NCBI GenBank assembly: GCA_964482205.1
Contig: CAYZWI010000002.1
Span: 1-64,000, forward strand
Source: JAZDGX01 sp964482205
GTDB lineage: Bacteria > Eisenbacteria > RBG-16-71-46 > CAIMUX01 > WJJG01
Length of the DNA: 64,000 nt
Direction of reading: 5' to 3'
The translations under genes were made by a program, and so were the position numbers. Under the pieces are notes generated by a model. That model saw only the letters and a list, made by a program, of their open reading frames with translations, was not told where the DNA came from and did not search any database. The stretch's first letter is position 1. Every line of letters starts with the position of its first letter. Below, piece after piece: positions 63,028 through 64,000 of this stretch.

Positions 63028-63176
63028 GCCCGCGTGGTGTCCTAGGGATGTTAGCGAAGCGCGGCCGTAGAAGACCTCAGGCCTCTCCTGGCCTTGACAG
63101 CGCTGAGCGTACAAGGCGCGCGCCCCCTGCGTGAACTCTCTCTAAGCGCGTGCCGGTCCCGAGACACCACGCGGGC
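63028..63176 (+). repeat. Type II palindromic repeat element, copy F2
   Basis: 149 bp, same length and termini as F1 but inverted. The terminal repeats extend here to 18 bp (gggggcccgcgtggtgtc, 63024-63041, and its complement 63163-63180). Differences from F1 are scattered point changes, mostly in the middle, so the two copies are not a fresh duplication. Confidence 0.82.
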
Positions 63177-63375
63177 CCCCTGGCTCCAGGCACCACTAGC
63201 CCCGCCGTCCGCGCACGCCCGCTCCGGGGACGTCCGGGCCTCGCAGGAGCTCGCGCTTCCTGTTGCGGCCTCGCGCGAGTATCATGCGTCGCCATCCGAT
63301 TCACGATTCGCCTTCATGGCCGGCGTCCGTTCGGCGCGCGCGTGTGCGGCGCGCGAGAGATGGCAAGGAGCGAAG

Positions 63376-64000
63376 ATGGGTTCGGTCACATTCGAAGACA
63401 TTCTCGCGGCCGCGCGGCGCATCGCGCCGTATGCGCATCGCACTCCCGTGCTCACGAGCTCGGGCATCGACGGAATCGTGGGAGCGCAGCTCTTCTTCAA
63501 GTGCGAGAACTTCCAACGCGTGGGCGCATTCAAGTTTCGCGGAGCGAGCAACGCGGTCTTCTCGCTTGCGGACGAGACCGCCGCGCGCGGCGTGCTCACC
63601 CATTCGTCGGGCAATCACGCGGCCGCGCTCGCCCTGAGCTCGCGCTTGCGAGGCATCCCCGCGACCGTGGTGATGCCCTCGAGCTCGCCGGCCGTGAAGC
63701 GCGCGGCGGTGGAGGGCTACGGCGCGCGGATCGTGATCTGCGAGCCGACCCTCGCCTCACGGGAAGCGACGGCGGAGCGGGTGCGCCTCGAAACGGGCGG
63801 CGAGCTGATTCATCCTTACGACAACGATGCGGTCATCGCCGGGCAGGGAACGGCCGCGCTCGAATTGATGGAAGAAGTGCCCGATCTCGATCTCGTTCTT
63901 GCTCCGGTGGGAGGAGGCGGACTTGCGAGCGGCACGGGAGTGGCGGTGGCGGGCGCGTCGCCGCTCACGCGCGTGATCGGCGTCGAGCCGGCGGGCGCCG
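63376..64000 (+). CDS. Threonine/serine dehydratase, fold-type II PLP enzyme (partial)
   Basis: The first 208 codons run off the right edge. The PLP Lys is Lys53 in GAFKFRGASNAV, SSGNHAAALALSSR is the family's substrate loop, and VLAPVGGGGLASGTGVAVA binds the cofactor phosphate. This pattern fits catabolic threonine ammonia-lyase or serine racemase; the deciding C-terminal part is missing. AAGGAG 5 bp before the ATG supports the start. Confidence 0.9.
   Translation, partial: MGSVTFEDILAAARRIAPYAHRTPVLTSSGIDGIVGAQLFFKCENFQRVGAFKFRGASNAVFSLADETAARGVLTHSSGNHAAALALSSRLRGIPATVVMPSSSPAVKRAAVEGYGARIVICEPTLASREATAERVRLETGGELIHPYDNDAVIAGQGTAALELMEEVPDLDLVLAPVGGGGLASGTGVAVAGASPLTRVIGVEPAGA

Noticed and set aside
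1..64000. CRISPR array, tRNA, rRNA or prophage
   Set aside because: No regularly spaced repeats, no tRNA-like cloverleaf with conserved arms, no rRNA segments and no phage structural genes were seen by reading through.

Overview
The window is 64 kb of a high-GC, gene-dense bacterial chromosome with 49 protein genes or gene fragments I can support and no rRNA, tRNA, CRISPR array, integrase or transposase. A phosphate-selective-porin-like outer-membrane protein, a lipoprotein and a FlgD-type Ig fragment point to a diderm. The mix of a PPi-type phosphofructokinase, a DUF3417-type glucan phosphorylase, a PurS-PurL fusion and a GT39-TPR fusion would fit an uncultured FCB-like or Eisenbacteria-like lineage. 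That placement is inference only.

Layout. 1-5.1 kb: two class I methyltransferases, a secreted lipocalin-like protein and a large membrane glycosyltransferase fused to TPRs. 5.2-9.3 kb: an orphan DNA adenine methyltransferase, fabH and a PPi-type pfp. 10.1-16.9 kb: malic enzyme, glgP, a YbaK-type deacylase, an aspartate aminotransferase and a FlgD-like remnant. 17.0-26.5 kb: a leftward polysaccharide locus (FAD oxidoreductase, GT2, two GT4, polysaccharide deacetylase, porin, flippase). 26.6-31.5 kb: a leftward tctC-tctA-tctB uptake operon preceded by a PaaK-like acid:CoA ligase. 31.7-34.8 kb: a polytopic membrane protein, a decayed radical-SAM gene and an NlpC/P60 lipoprotein. 34.8-41.1 kb: a tightly overlapping leftward operon with FkbH, FkbI, FkbJ and FkbK homologues, a phosphopantetheinyl transferase, a GtrB-like GT2 and a NeuD-like acyltransferase. 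41.3-45.2 kb: a B12-type radical SAM enzyme and the folate run SDR-folB-folK-folE. 45.5-53.3 kb: glgB, panE, a type III PLP decarboxylase, msrA and gpmI. 53.2-64 kb: purL-purQ, a beta-helix secreted protein, a kinase-HAD fusion overlapping an EamA transporter, and the start of a threonine dehydratase.

How genes work together. glgP, glgB, pfp and gpmI form a dispersed storage-glucan/glycolysis set. The fkb-like operon contains everything needed to make a glycerate-derived acyl-ACP (dedicated ACP, its activating transferase, loading and oxidising enzymes) but no polyketide synthase. Its overlap with glycosyltransferase and acyltransferase genes suggests that the acyl group decorates a glycan.

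The most unusual feature is a family of about 150-160 bp palindromic intergenic elements. Four full copies (9.35, 19.84, 33.52 and 47.64 kb) have near-identical 18-bp terminal inverted repeats, larger conserved flanks and an internal short reading frame. A second type with different ends but a related core occurs as an inverted pair at 62.4 and 63.0 kb. They lie at 3' ends of genes and next to decayed gene fragments. Antisense and other-frame reading frames, which are long here because of GC content, were ignored.
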